DNA of 7,073 nt, taken from NCBI GenBank assembly GCA_030529305.1, contig JAUMXD010000073.1, positions 1 to 7,073 on the forward strand. Reading direction: 5' to 3'. Within the stretch, counting starts at the first letter, position 1, and each line of letters opens with the position of its first letter. This stretch comes from Allobrachymonas sp. GTDB taxonomy: Bacteria > Pseudomonadota > Gammaproteobacteria > Burkholderiales > Burkholderiaceae. Both the position numbers and the translations under genes were made by a program. Positions 1-6,452 of the stretch are shown here, piece by piece. The notes below the pieces were generated by a model. That model searched no databases, was not told the origin of the DNA, and saw nothing but the letters and a program-made list of their open reading frames with translations.

Positions 1-994
1 CATCGAGCAGGCCCGTGAGCATTTTCATGGTGGTGGATTTGCCGCAGCCATTGGCCCCGAGGAAGCCAAAAATCTCGCCCTTTTCGATGCGAAAGCTCAC
101 ATGATCCACCGCGGTGAAGCGGCCAAAGCGTTTGGTCAAGCCATGCGCTTCAATCGCTGGAGGCGAGTGCGGATCGGGCACGAAAGGCGCAATCTCCAGG
201 CGGCCCACGCCCTGGCGTTTTGCGGGCGACAGCATCTGGATGTAGGCGTCTTCCAGACTGGCGGCCTGGTATTGCGCCAGCACCGCCTGCGTGGGCTGGT
301 TGACGAGCAGCTTGCCATCGTCCATGGCCAGCAGGTGCTCGAACTGTTCGGCCTCGTCGATGTAGGCGGTGGCGACGATCACCGTCATCTGCGGGGTTTG
401 CGCGCGCAGGCTGCGCACCAGCGCCCAGAACTGGCGGCGCGAAAGCGGGTCCACGCCCGTGGTGGGCTCATCCAGAATCAGCAAATCGGGCGAATGCACC
501 AGCGCGCAACACAGGCTGAGCTTTTGCTTCATGCCGCCCGAGAGCTTGCCCGCCGCCCGCCCAACAAACGGCACCAGCCCCGTGGCGCCCAGCAGCTGCC
601 GGATGCGCGCCTGGCGCTCGGCTGCATTCAAGCCAAACAGGCGCGCGTGAAAGTCCACGTTTTCGTACACGCTCAGCGTGGGGTACAGGTTCTTGCCCAG
701 CCCTTGCGGCATGTAGGCGATGCGGTGCGACAGCTGCTGGCGCGCGCGCTTGTTGGCCATGTCGCCGCCCAACACTTGCACCGTGCCGGTCTGGATGCGG
801 CGCACGCCCGCAATCAGCCCCAGCAGCGTGGATTTGCCCACGCCATCCGGCCCGATCAAGCCCACGGTCACACCGCTTGCCAGCGTGAGCGAAACCGCAT
901 CCAGCGCCAGCCTTGGGCCGTAGCGGTGGGTCACGGCCTGGATGCAAACAGCGGCACAGGCCGATGATGTGGATGAAACGGTCTTCTGGTTCAT
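1..994 (-). CDS. rbbA: RbbA-type fused double ABC ATPase, N-terminal 331 residues (partial at window edge)
   Basis: The reading frame starts with ATG at 994 and stays open to the left edge. The first nucleotide-binding domain covers about residues 17-250: Walker A GPDGVGKS (48-55), signature LSGGMKQ (151-157) and Walker B LLILDEP (171-177). The segments [21 protein letters not shown] and [12 protein letters not shown] match, from memory, E. coli RbbA (YhiH). A second ATPase domain begins near residue 281, with Walker A GANGCGKS (313-320). Full-length RbbA proteins run to about 900 residues and end in a membrane part, so most is outside the window. The switch (H-loop) histidine of domain 1 is Ala/Tyr (ATAY), as in E. 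coli RbbA, so domain 1 may be a degenerate ATP site. The start overlaps the hydrolase stop as ATGA, with AGGA and AAGG upstream as ribosome-binding site. Known role: RbbA was described as a ribosome-associated ATPase, but the yhiI-rbbA-yhhJ arrangement indicates an ABC exporter. The export role is inferred from neighbours. Confidence 0.93.
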   Translation of the reverse strand, partial: MNQKTVSSTSSACAAVCIQAVTHRYGPRLALDAVSLTLASGVTVGLIGPDGVGKSTLLGLIAGVRRIQTGTVQVLGGDMANKRARQQLSHRIAYMPQGLGKNLYPTLSVYENVDFHARLFGLNAAERQARIRQLLGATGLVPFVGRAAGKLSGGMKQKLSLCCALVHSPDLLILDEPTTGVDPLSRRQFWALVRSLRAQTPQMTVIVATAYIDEAEQFEHLLAMDDGKLLVNQPTQAVLAQYQAASLEDAYIQMLSPAKRQGVGRLEIAPFVPDPHSPPAIEAHGLTKRFGRFTAVDHVSFRIEKGEIFGFLGANGCGKSTTMKMLTGLLD

Positions 995-1665
995 GCGCCT
1001 TTTTCCTGCGCATCGCCCGCATGCAGCTTGCCCAAAAAATGGCGAATCAAACGCGCGGTTTGCGCCGCATGCGCATGTGCCACATCGTGCTTGCCGTCTG
1101 GGATCACTATCAGCTCAGCATTAGGCAATGCGTGCTGCAAAAAGCGCCCCACAGCTGGCGGGCTGATGGGGTCGGCCCCGCCCCAAATCAGCAACACGGG
1201 CAAGCGCAGCCTGGAAAAATCGGGCGATAAATCGCTCCGGGCTTGTACAAACCACTGCGGCAGATGGGCCATTTGCAAAGCATAGTCACTGCGCCAGTCC
1301 ACCGCGCCCAAGGCCGACACATCCATGCCGCCCGACGTTGCCACCAGAACCAGGCCACACACCCGATCTGGCTGGCGCAAGGCCGCCTGCACGGCCAGAA
1401 TGCCGCCCATTGATTGCGCCACGATCACCACGGGCAGCGCAATGTGCACCTGCTGTGCCTGTTGTTGTTCCAGTTGTTCCAGCACCCATTCGCTCAAGCT
1501 TGCAAAATCGTGCACGCCCGGCACGGCCGCATGCCCCGCAAAGCCGGGGTAGGCTTGTAGCGTGCAGGGATAGATGGGTGACAAGGCATCCACCACCGGC
1601 TGCCAGAAAGCGGGGTCGCCCGCCGCACCGGGCAAGAACCAAAGATGCGGCGTGCATGCTCTCAT
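991..1665 (-). CDS. Alpha/beta hydrolase, 224 aa
   Basis: This is a compact cytoplasmic alpha/beta-hydrolase-fold protein with no signal peptide. The N-terminus reads [11 protein letters not shown], giving an oxyanion-type loop near residues 11-17. The nucleophile elbow is VAQSMGG with Ser85, the acid is Asp165 in WGGADPISP, and the base is His193 in GKHD. The elbow is A-x-S-x-G rather than the usual G-x-S-x-G. I chose ATG at 1665, four bases after the corrected mdaB stop, because the family motif begins at once. A TTG at 1686 would add seven residues inside mdaB. No strong Shine-Dalgarno is visible, so re-initiation after mdaB is likely. The stop overlaps the rbbA start (ATGA). The substrate cannot be told from sequence: esterase, lactonase or C-C hydrolase are all possible. 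Its place inside an efflux operon suggests action on an exported or toxic compound, which is inference. Confidence 0.88.
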   Translation of the reverse strand: MRACTPHLWFLPGAAGDPAFWQPVVDALSPIYPCTLQAYPGFAGHAAVPGVHDFASLSEWVLEQLEQQQAQQVHIALPVVIVAQSMGGILAVQAALRQPDRVCGLVLVATSGGMDVSALGAVDWRSDYALQMAHLPQWFVQARSDLSPDFSRLRLPVLLIWGGADPISPPAVGRFLQHALPNAELIVIPDGKHDVAHAHAAQTARLIRHFLGKLHAGDAQEKGA

Positions 1666-1669
1666 GGGT

Positions 1670-2258
1670 TCAGCGGGCCTGATCAAACACCTGCTCCAGA
1701 TGTGCCTGATAGGCCGCCAGATACTGCGGCACTTGCAGGTTCTTCACCACGTCGTTGCAGATGAAAGTGGGCAGCCGCTTCATGCCCAAAAATTCGTTGG
1801 CCTTGTGAAAGTGCATGTACACGCCATCCACCCCCCACTCCTTCAAAAAAGTCACCGGGCCTCTCAAACGCTTCGCGCGGCGCATTCCACGTGAGCGAGA
1901 GCATGTGCTGGCGGCCTTGCAGCAGGCCACCCGTGCCGTAGTCTTCGGTGGGGGTTTCGCGGTGGCGGCCGTCACTCTGGTACAGCTTGCCGTGGCCGGC
2001 GGTGAAGACTTCGTCCATGTACTTCTTCACCGTCCACGGTTCGTGCATCCACCAGCCGGGCATTTGCCAGATCACGGCGTCCATCCACAGGAATTTGTCG
2101 ATTTCTTCGGCCACGTCATAGCCTTCGTCGATCTGGGTTTCGCGAATGGCGTGGCCCTTGGCCGTCAATACCGTTTGGGCCGTGTCGTGCAAGGTGCGGT
2201 TCAAGCGGCCGCCCGAATGGCCAAACGCTTTACCGCCGTTCAACAACAAGATGTTCAT
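1670..2258 (-). pseudogene. mdaB: MdaB-like NAD(P)H:quinone oxidoreductase, frameshifted by one base
   Basis: This is a flavodoxin-fold FAD enzyme that reduces quinones by two electrons, avoiding semiquinone and superoxide formation. The N-terminal 142 residues are clear MdaB: MNILLLNGGKAFGHSGGRLN, VIWQMPGWWM (62-71), PWTVKKYMDEVFTAGHG and LSLTWNAP (120-127). The frame is then lost at a run of six G (plus-strand C at 1831-1836). Read as sequenced it goes wrong after EGVG and ends at 1683, giving 191 aa with a false tail. Removing one G gives VDGVYMHFHKANEFLGM onward and a stop at 1670-1672, a 195-aa product (E. coli MdaB is about 193). The rest of the C-terminus is well preserved, so this is a very recent mutation, a slippage-prone tract, or a sequencing error. 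A GGAG ribosome-binding site (2267-2270) lies 8 bases before the ATG. The hydrolase gene follows the corrected stop after 4 bases. Confidence 0.9.
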
Positions 2259-2419
2259 GTGAAGTTCTCCAGAATGAATCAGTGAATGTGAAAGTCAAAC
2301 GCATGCACCCGCGCATGCAGTCGATCCAAAGCGCAAGCCGCAACGTCGTTTCAAGCGCCCAACAAAGGCGGCCCTGTCCCTCAAGCGGGCATACTGTTTC
2401 GCTCTTTTTCAGGCGCACC
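2259..2419 (-). other. 161-bp intergenic gap between the outer-membrane channel gene and mdaB, with a GCATGC inverted repeat
   Basis: This is the only sizeable gap in the operon. It holds two copies of GCATGC (2301-2306 and 2313-2318), which can form a 6-bp stem with a 6-base loop, 43-60 bases upstream of the mdaB start. No U-tract follows, so it is not an intrinsic terminator. Just downstream on the minus strand is TTGACT, which could be a -35 element, but no good -10 sits at the right distance. The gap may hold an internal promoter or a binding site for mdaB, or just be a loose junction. One reading frame crosses the region on the minus strand (2230-2439) but shows no family features. Confidence 0.35.
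2267..2270 (-). promoter_or_regulatory. Ribosome-binding site of mdaB
   Basis: On the minus strand GGAG lies 8 bases before the ATG at 2258. It supports that start and shows that mdaB has its own initiation signal rather than depending on the distant upstream gene. Confidence 0.6.
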
Positions 2420-3910
2420 TTACTCCTCTCCCCAGCCACCGCCCAGGGCTTTGTACAAAGCCACGGCGGCTTGGGCCTGGGCCAAGCGCGATTGCGTCAA
2501 TTGGGTGTGCAGCTCGGCTTCGTTCAGGCGGGCGCGCAGGGCGTCGTCCAGCGTATGGTGGCCGTAGCGAAAGAGTTTGTCAGCAGCGCTCACCTGCTTC
2601 TCTGCCTGCTGGTGGGCACTGAGCAACAGCGCGTTTTGGCGCTTCAAGGCGGTATGCGCTTGGTAGGCGCTATCGACTTCGCCCAGCGCGCGCAGCAGGG
2701 TTCGGTCGTATTGCAGCAGGGCCGTTTGCAGGCGTGCATCGGCTGCGGCGATGTTGGCCTGAATACGCCCATTGGTGAAAAGCGGCACCTGAATGCCCAA
2801 ACGCAGCAAGCTGCCCCAGCCTTTCAGGTCGGTGGCGCTGTCCACGCCGATGCTGCCCTGGCCCAAAAATTCAATTGAAAAGCGCGGCAGCAAATCGGCC
2901 TTGGCGCTGGCGAGCTTGGCCGCATGGGCCTGCACCTGTGCGGCGTGCGCACGCAGATCGGGTCGACGCTCCAGCATGCCTTTCGGAGTAGTGCCAGCGG
3001 GTGCAGCAGCTTGCACGGCCAACACATCCACCCGACTATCGGGCAGGCGAAAGCCCTGTGGCGTTTGCCCTGCCAGCACGGCGATGCTGCGCACATGTGC
3101 GGCGTATTCGGCCCCGATGGTGCTGTGGCGGGCTTGCGCAGCTGCCAACTGCATGCGCACTTGCTGCACGTGGTAGGCATTGACCTGCCCAGCCTGAAAA
3201 CGCCCTTGCGCATACTGCAGCAAGCGTTGCAGCGCGACGATGTGGCGCTGGGCATCATGCAGGCGGCTTTGCGCGGCACGTGCTTGGAAGTAGTGTTCGG
3301 CCATGTCAGCAGCCAGCAACAATTGCGCGCCGTGCAGCTGCTCTTGCACGCCCAGTGCGGCGTGGCGGGCGGCATCGGCATCGCTGCGCTTTTGGCCAAA
3401 AATGTCGGGCTCCCACGAAGCGGTGAAGCCGCCCGTGAGGCTATTGCCTTGCAGTTTGAAGCTGTCATTTGCCAAGCCAGAAGCCACGGGCATTTGCCGC
3501 AGCGCCGCACGGCTGGAATCATCCAGCGGGTTGCTGATGCGCCCATCCAAGCGGGACAGATTGGCGTTGGCCCCTGCCATGGGGCCTTGGTTGGCTAAGG
3601 CCAGACGGCTGTGGGCACGCGCCTCTTGCAGGCGGCTGCGGGCAATGCGCACATCGTGGCCGTGCTGCAAGCCCTGCTCGATCAGTTGGCTGAGCACCGG
3701 ATCGTTCCACTGCTGCCACCAGCGGCTGATATCCAGCGCGGCTTGGGGATTTTTCTGCCCGTTGGCTTGAGATGCTTGCTCAAAGTTTTGCGGCAGCGCC
3801 ACCTGGCTGCGCAAATCCACCTGGGTGCTGCTGCAAGCGGCCAGCGCCAGTGCGACGGTGCTGAGCAGCACACTGGCGGCCCTGGTGCGTGATGGCGTTT
3901 TCATGCGCAT
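2420..3910 (-). CDS. NodT-type outer-membrane efflux lipoprotein (TolC-like channel), 496 aa
   Basis: This is the outer-membrane factor of a tripartite pump: a trimeric beta-barrel with a long periplasmic alpha-helical tunnel. A lipoprotein signal peptide ends in the lipobox LAAC with Cys26 as the lipidated residue, followed by SST. Two outer-membrane efflux repeats follow, roughly 62-285 and 310-490. Family landmarks are WWQQWNDPVL (64-73), SWEPDIFGQKR (165-175), LERRPDLR (313-320), PLFTNGRI (376-383) and the terminal YKALGGGW (486-493). Length is normal for the family and the gene looks intact. ATG at 3910 is favoured by an AAGGAAAAGGG stretch (3918-3928); a second ATG at 3904 would give MKTPSRTR. 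The gene lies 21 bases after the adaptor stop. A dedicated channel differs from the E. coli yhiI-rbbA-yhhJ locus, which as I recall carries no outer-membrane gene. Confidence 0.96.
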   Translation of the reverse strand: MRMKTPSRTRAASVLLSTVALALAACSSTQVDLRSQVALPQNFEQASQANGQKNPQAALDISRWWQQWNDPVLSQLIEQGLQHGHDVRIARSRLQEARAHSRLALANQGPMAGANANLSRLDGRISNPLDDSSRAALRQMPVASGLANDSFKLQGNSLTGGFTASWEPDIFGQKRSDADAARHAALGVQEQLHGAQLLLAADMAEHYFQARAAQSRLHDAQRHIVALQRLLQYAQGRFQAGQVNAYHVQQVRMQLAAAQARHSTIGAEYAAHVRSIAVLAGQTPQGFRLPDSRVDVLAVQAAAPAGTTPKGMLERRPDLRAHAAQVQAHAAKLASAKADLLPRFSIEFLGQGSIGVDSATDLKGWGSLLRLGIQVPLFTNGRIQANIAAADARLQTALLQYDRTLLRALGEVDSAYQAHTALKRQNALLLSAHQQAEKQVSAADKLFRYGHHTLDDALRARLNEAELHTQLTQSRLAQAQAAVALYKALGGGWGEE

Positions 3911-3917
3911 GATCTGA

Positions 3918-3928
3918 CCCTTTTCCTT
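3918..3928 (-). promoter_or_regulatory. Ribosome-binding site of the outer-membrane channel gene
   Basis: A purine-rich AAGGAAAAGGG stretch sits in the 21-base gap after the adaptor stop, 7 bases before the ATG at 3910. It serves that ATG best and the ATG at 3904 less well. Confidence 0.6.
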
Positions 3929-3931
3929 TAT

Positions 3932-4924
3932 TTATTGCGGCAGCTTCACGGCCAGCTGCGCGGGCCAGGATTGCGCGGCATCGGTGCGCACATAGCCGTT
4001 GCCCGTCATGCCGCCTTTGAGCCAGCCCGCGTATTGGCGCGCCACTTCGGGCGGCAGCTTGAGCCGCACCTTGAACACGAGCTTGGCGCGCTCGTTGGCG
4101 GTTTCCACATTTTTGGGCGTGAACTGCGCTTCCGAAGCGATGAAGCTGATGCGCGCGGGCCAGACCGCATCCCAGCCATCGAGCACGATGCGCGCTTCGT
4201 CCCCCACCTTGAGGCGGCTCGCCTGCTCGTTGGGCAGAAAAAGATGCATCGACACGTCGGCGGTGTCGAGCAAGCTCACCACCTTGCTGCCTGCCGCGAT
4301 CACGCTGCCTGCTTCGGCCAGGCGGTACTCCACCCGCCCGTCTTGCGGGCTGCGGATGAGCATGTCGCTGTTGGCCGATGCCGCCTCCGTCATCTGCGCT
4401 TGCGCAGCTTGCACGGCGGCCAGCGATTCGGCCTGGGCGGCGCGTGCCGCCTGCACGGCAGCAGCAGCGCTGTCGCGCTCGGCCCGGCGTTTGCTCACTT
4501 CGCTGTCGGACGCCAGCTCATCGCGGCGCAACTTCAGCGCGTTATCCAACTCCAGCTGCGCTACCTTCAAGCGCTGGCTGTGGGCCTTGATTTCGGCCTC
4601 GGCCCGGGCGCTGCTTTCTTGCGCCCGCTGCTGCTGCGCACGGGCCAAGTCCAGCCGGCTGCTGCTCACGTCTGACGACAGCTCGGCCAGCACATCGCCG
4701 GCCTTGACCTCGCTGCCTTCGTCCACACGCATGGCTTGCACGCGCCCCGGATACAGGCTGGCCACGTCCAGGCGCTTGAGTTCCAACCGGCCATTGGATT
4801 GGGCAAAGCCCACAGGCAACGCCTTGGCGCTGTGCGCCTGATGCGCGTACCACGCCGCCCCGGCCAGCACCAAGGCGGCAAGCAAAGCCAGCCCATGTTT
4901 GGGCAATAAACGCGGTTTCATCAT
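3932..4924 (-). CDS. yhiI: YhiI-like HlyD-family periplasmic adaptor (membrane fusion protein), 330 aa
   Basis: This inner-membrane-anchored adaptor would link the ABC transporter to the outer-membrane channel. A single N-terminal membrane anchor covers about residues 10-28 (GLALLAALVLAGAAWYA). The first half of the lipoyl domain is near 40-82 (GFAQSNGRLE, then VDEGSEVKAGDVLAEL). A long Ala/Gln/Arg-rich coiled-coil hairpin follows at about 84-185. The second lipoyl half is at 187-220 (IRSPQDGRVEYRLAEAGSV). A beta-barrel region has FLPNEQASRLKVGDEARIVLD (split here at 229-249) and EAQFTPKNVET (265-275). The last two stretches closely resemble E. coli YhiI from memory, which agrees with the rbbA homologue downstream. 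The start overlaps the tetR stop (ATGA) and a perfect AGGAGG lies 5 bases upstream. A second ATG at 4921 is 8 bases from it, so either Met may be used. The gene appears intact. Confidence 0.95.
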   Translation of the reverse strand: MMKPRLLPKHGLALLAALVLAGAAWYAHQAHSAKALPVGFAQSNGRLELKRLDVASLYPGRVQAMRVDEGSEVKAGDVLAELSSDVSSSRLDLARAQQQRAQESSARAEAEIKAHSQRLKVAQLELDNALKLRRDELASDSEVSKRRAERDSAAAAVQAARAAQAESLAAVQAAQAQMTEAASANSDMLIRSPQDGRVEYRLAEAGSVIAAGSKVVSLLDTADVSMHLFLPNEQASRLKVGDEARIVLDGWDAVWPARISFIASEAQFTPKNVETANERAKLVFKVRLKLPPEVARQYAGWLKGGMTGNGYVRTDAAQSWPAQLAVKLPQ

Positions 4925-5703
4925 GCGGGCCTCCTAGCATTCGTTGTTTGGGTCGTTGCGCGCTTGCTGGACGGGCGTGTGCGGGCTGGGCGCGTGGCCC
5001 CTGCACGTTTCTTGGCTGCACGCTCAGCCCCTGCGCCGGATGTTTGTCGGACGGCTGTTTTGCGCGGTGCGGATGCAACAGTGCGACCACCCGATTGCGG
5101 CATCAACAAACGGCGCACCAGCGGCACCAGCACCTCGGTGTGCTTGGCCAGGCTGTCGCTGCCCCGGCCCAGCATCTGCACGGCAAATCCGTCAGACATG
5201 GCCAGCAACCACATGGCCACGTCTTTTGGCTTCAAATCCGCAGCGATCTGCCCGGCGGCTTGCCCACGCCGCACCAGCGCGGCCAGGTCTTTTTGATAAG
5301 ACGCTATGCAGGCGGCCATGGTCTGGCCGATTTCTTCATTAGCCGCAGATTCGGCCGCAATTTCAAGCCACAGCCGGGCATGCAAGGGGTTGCTGCACTG
5401 ATCGAGCACCGCGCGTGCGATTTTTTCCAAAGCCACAAAGGCGTCAGGCTCGGCGCGCAATTCGGCAAAGCGGGCGGCGTAGAGCGCGTGCTCGCTTTCG
5501 ATGATGGCCGCAATCAACGCCTGTTTGCTCGGGAAGTAATGGAACAGGTTGCCGGGGCTCATGCCCGCTTCGGCACAAATCTGGTTGGTTGAGGTACCAT
5601 GAAAACCGTTTTTGCCAAAGCAGCGGATGGCCGCATCCATGATGTGGCGGCGTTTGGCCTCTTGCTTTTCGGGGTCGAGGGTGCGCATAAACACAAAAGC
5701 CAT
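4921..5703 (-). CDS. TetR-family transcriptional repressor with a long basic C-terminal tail, 260 aa
   Basis: This is the likely ligand-responsive repressor of the efflux operon. The N-terminal helix-turn-helix domain covers about residues 13-62: RRHIMDAAIRCFGKNGF, then TSTNQICAEAGMSPGNL and FHYFPSKQALI, the classic TetR signature. The all-helical ligand and dimer domain runs to about residue 200 (VRRLLMP). A further 58 residues (203-260) form a low-complexity Ala/Thr/Arg/Lys tail with 15 basic residues and one acidic one, beyond the usual family length of 190-220. The tail is not seen in standard TetR proteins. The start is uncertain between ATG 5703 and ATG 5688; neither has a good Shine-Dalgarno, and family alignment tolerates both. 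The stop overlaps the adaptor start. A 26-bp palindrome ends one base before the 5703 start, so autorepression is likely. The inducer is unknown; if autoregulation holds, it is probably a substrate of the pump. Confidence 0.94.
   Translation of the reverse strand: MAFVFMRTLDPEKQEAKRRHIMDAAIRCFGKNGFHGTSTNQICAEAGMSPGNLFHYFPSKQALIAAIIESEHALYAARFAELRAEPDAFVALEKIARAVLDQCSNPLHARLWLEIAAESAANEEIGQTMAACIASYQKDLAALVRRGQAAGQIAADLKPKDVAMWLLAMSDGFAVQMLGRGSDSLAKHTEVLVPLVRRLLMPQSGGRTVASAPRKTAVRQTSGAGAERAAKKRAGATRPARTRPSSKRATTQTTNARRPA
4930..4935 (-). promoter_or_regulatory. Perfect Shine-Dalgarno (AGGAGG) of the adaptor gene, inside the tetR 3' end
   Basis: AGGAGG ends 5 bases before the adaptor ATG at 4924 and 8 bases before the alternative ATG at 4921. 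In the tetR frame the same six bases are the two Arg codons AGG AGG (residues 257-258), just before the overlapping ATGA stop/start. This points to translational coupling between the regulator and the pump. Confidence 0.85.
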
Positions 5704-5729
5704 TGTTAGACTGAGCGCTCAATCTAACA
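5704..5729. promoter_or_regulatory. Probable TetR operator: 26-bp near-perfect palindrome
   Basis: The outer arms are TGTTAGA and TCTAACA and the centre is the perfect 10-bp palindrome TGAGCGCTCA (5712-5721). Only one position per half-site breaks the symmetry (5711 with 5722). It directly abuts the tetR start codon and overlaps the best -10 candidate, the expected layout for autorepression. TGAGCGCTCA-type centres are common in TetR-family operators. It is the only copy found in the window. Confidence 0.78.
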
Positions 5730-5750
5730 TGGGCTTAACCCTGATGGCAA
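5721..5750 (-). promoter_or_regulatory. Candidate sigma70 promoter of the tetR-efflux operon
   Basis: On the minus strand TTGCCA (5745-5750) is a 5/6 match to the -35 consensus. TAGATT (5721-5726) is a 4/6 match to the -10 after an 18-base spacer. Transcription would begin near 5714, inside the palindrome, leaving a very short leader before ATG 5703 or about 26 bases before ATG 5688. The overlap with the operator supports the assignment, but the -10 match is modest. Confidence 0.42.
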
Positions 5751-5957
5751 GCAGGCAATGGCTCGCGCCATGTGCAGGTATTGAGCCAATTAGCCGCTGG
5801 GTGCAACATGAAGTGGGACGCGATCAAGGCATAGCAACAGACAGCAACAACGCGAACCCTAGATACCTCAGCAAAAACCAATAACCCTTTGCTGATTCAA
5901 AAGCTACCGATTCGATACGCGCCAAAGGCAAGGCAAGAATCAGCAGCTCGCACCTGA

Positions 5958-6452
5958 TCAAGACGGTTGCCACATCACCGTGGCGCTACCCGCATCATCA
6001 TCGTCACTGGCAAGCTCAAGGTGCTCAGCCTCGTGCAGATACGCACGCAAGGTCTGCCACAAGGCTTGCTGCGTGGGCGATGGTTGCGGGTTGGCACGGT
6101 AAGCCGCATCGGCTGCGGCCAGGGCCATTTCTTCCACCACATTGAGCGCGCGCCGCTCAGCCAGCGTGGCCGTCGGGCCATCTTGCAACAACTGCCCGCC
6201 CAGCGAGAGTGCCACCGCCGGGCCACCACCTTCCGACAGCTGGCGCAGGCGATACAGGCTGGCCCCCAATATCACGGCAGCAAACGGCACGGCGGTGACC
6301 AGCGCATAGCGCAGGCGATCTGCATCGCGCGGAAAAAACCAGCTGCACACCCACACCAGCAACCCCACCGTCAATAACACGGCCAGGGCATAGAGCACCA
6401 GCAATCGCGCCGTGCCACGGCGCGCCCGGGTTTGATGTTCAAAAAAACGCAT
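5958..6452 (-). CDS. Small two-TM membrane protein resembling the N-terminus of M48 (HtpX-like) peptidases, protease domain absent
   Basis: The 164-residue product has a basic N-terminus (MRFFEHQTRARRGTARL) and two membrane segments at about 16-40 and 48-67. These are followed by SLYRLRQLSEGGGPAVALSL and AERRALNVVEEMALAA (98-113). From memory this matches the first ~110 residues of bacterial M48 membrane peptidases, which continue with a Gly-Val-Pro segment, an INAFAAG motif and the zinc site HExxH. None of these is present. The protein instead goes straight into an unrelated polar tail ending with four consecutive Asp (150-153). An in-frame internal deletion of a larger peptidase is the simplest reading; a genuine small membrane protein is the alternative. 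A GGCAGAG stretch upstream of ATG 6452 could serve as ribosome-binding site. It is in the same direction as tetR but 254 bases away, so probably a separate unit. Confidence 0.6.
   Translation of the reverse strand: MRFFEHQTRARRGTARLLVLYALAVLLTVGLLVWVCSWFFPRDADRLRYALVTAVPFAAVILGASLYRLRQLSEGGGPAVALSLGGQLLQDGPTATLAERRALNVVEEMALAAADAAYRANPQPSPTQQALWQTLRAYLHEAEHLELASDDDDAGSATVMWQPS

Noticed and set aside
101..967. 288-residue plus-strand open frame over rbbA
   Set aside because: It lies antisense to a clear ABC ATPase, is rich in Arg, His, Gln and Ala, and has no family features, typical of the complement of high-G+C coding DNA.
468..1022. 184-residue open frame on the minus strand over the rbbA start
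   Set aside because: It is a shifted reading of the rbbA frame; Walker A, signature and Walker B motifs all lie in the other frame, which starts at 994.
2230..2439. 69-residue minus-strand frame over the gap between the channel gene and mdaB
   Set aside because: It overlaps both neighbours, shows no clear ribosome-binding site and has no recognisable features; more likely intergenic.
4542..5090. Minus-strand open frame spanning the tetR/adaptor junction
   Set aside because: It crosses two well-supported genes in another frame and has no recognisable domain.
5890..5945. 9-bp inverted repeat (TGCTGATTC / GAATCAGCA) with a 38-base spacer after the M48-like gene, considered as a terminator
   Set aside because: The loop is long and the nearest U-rich stretch is well past the 3' arm, so it does not fit an intrinsic terminator.
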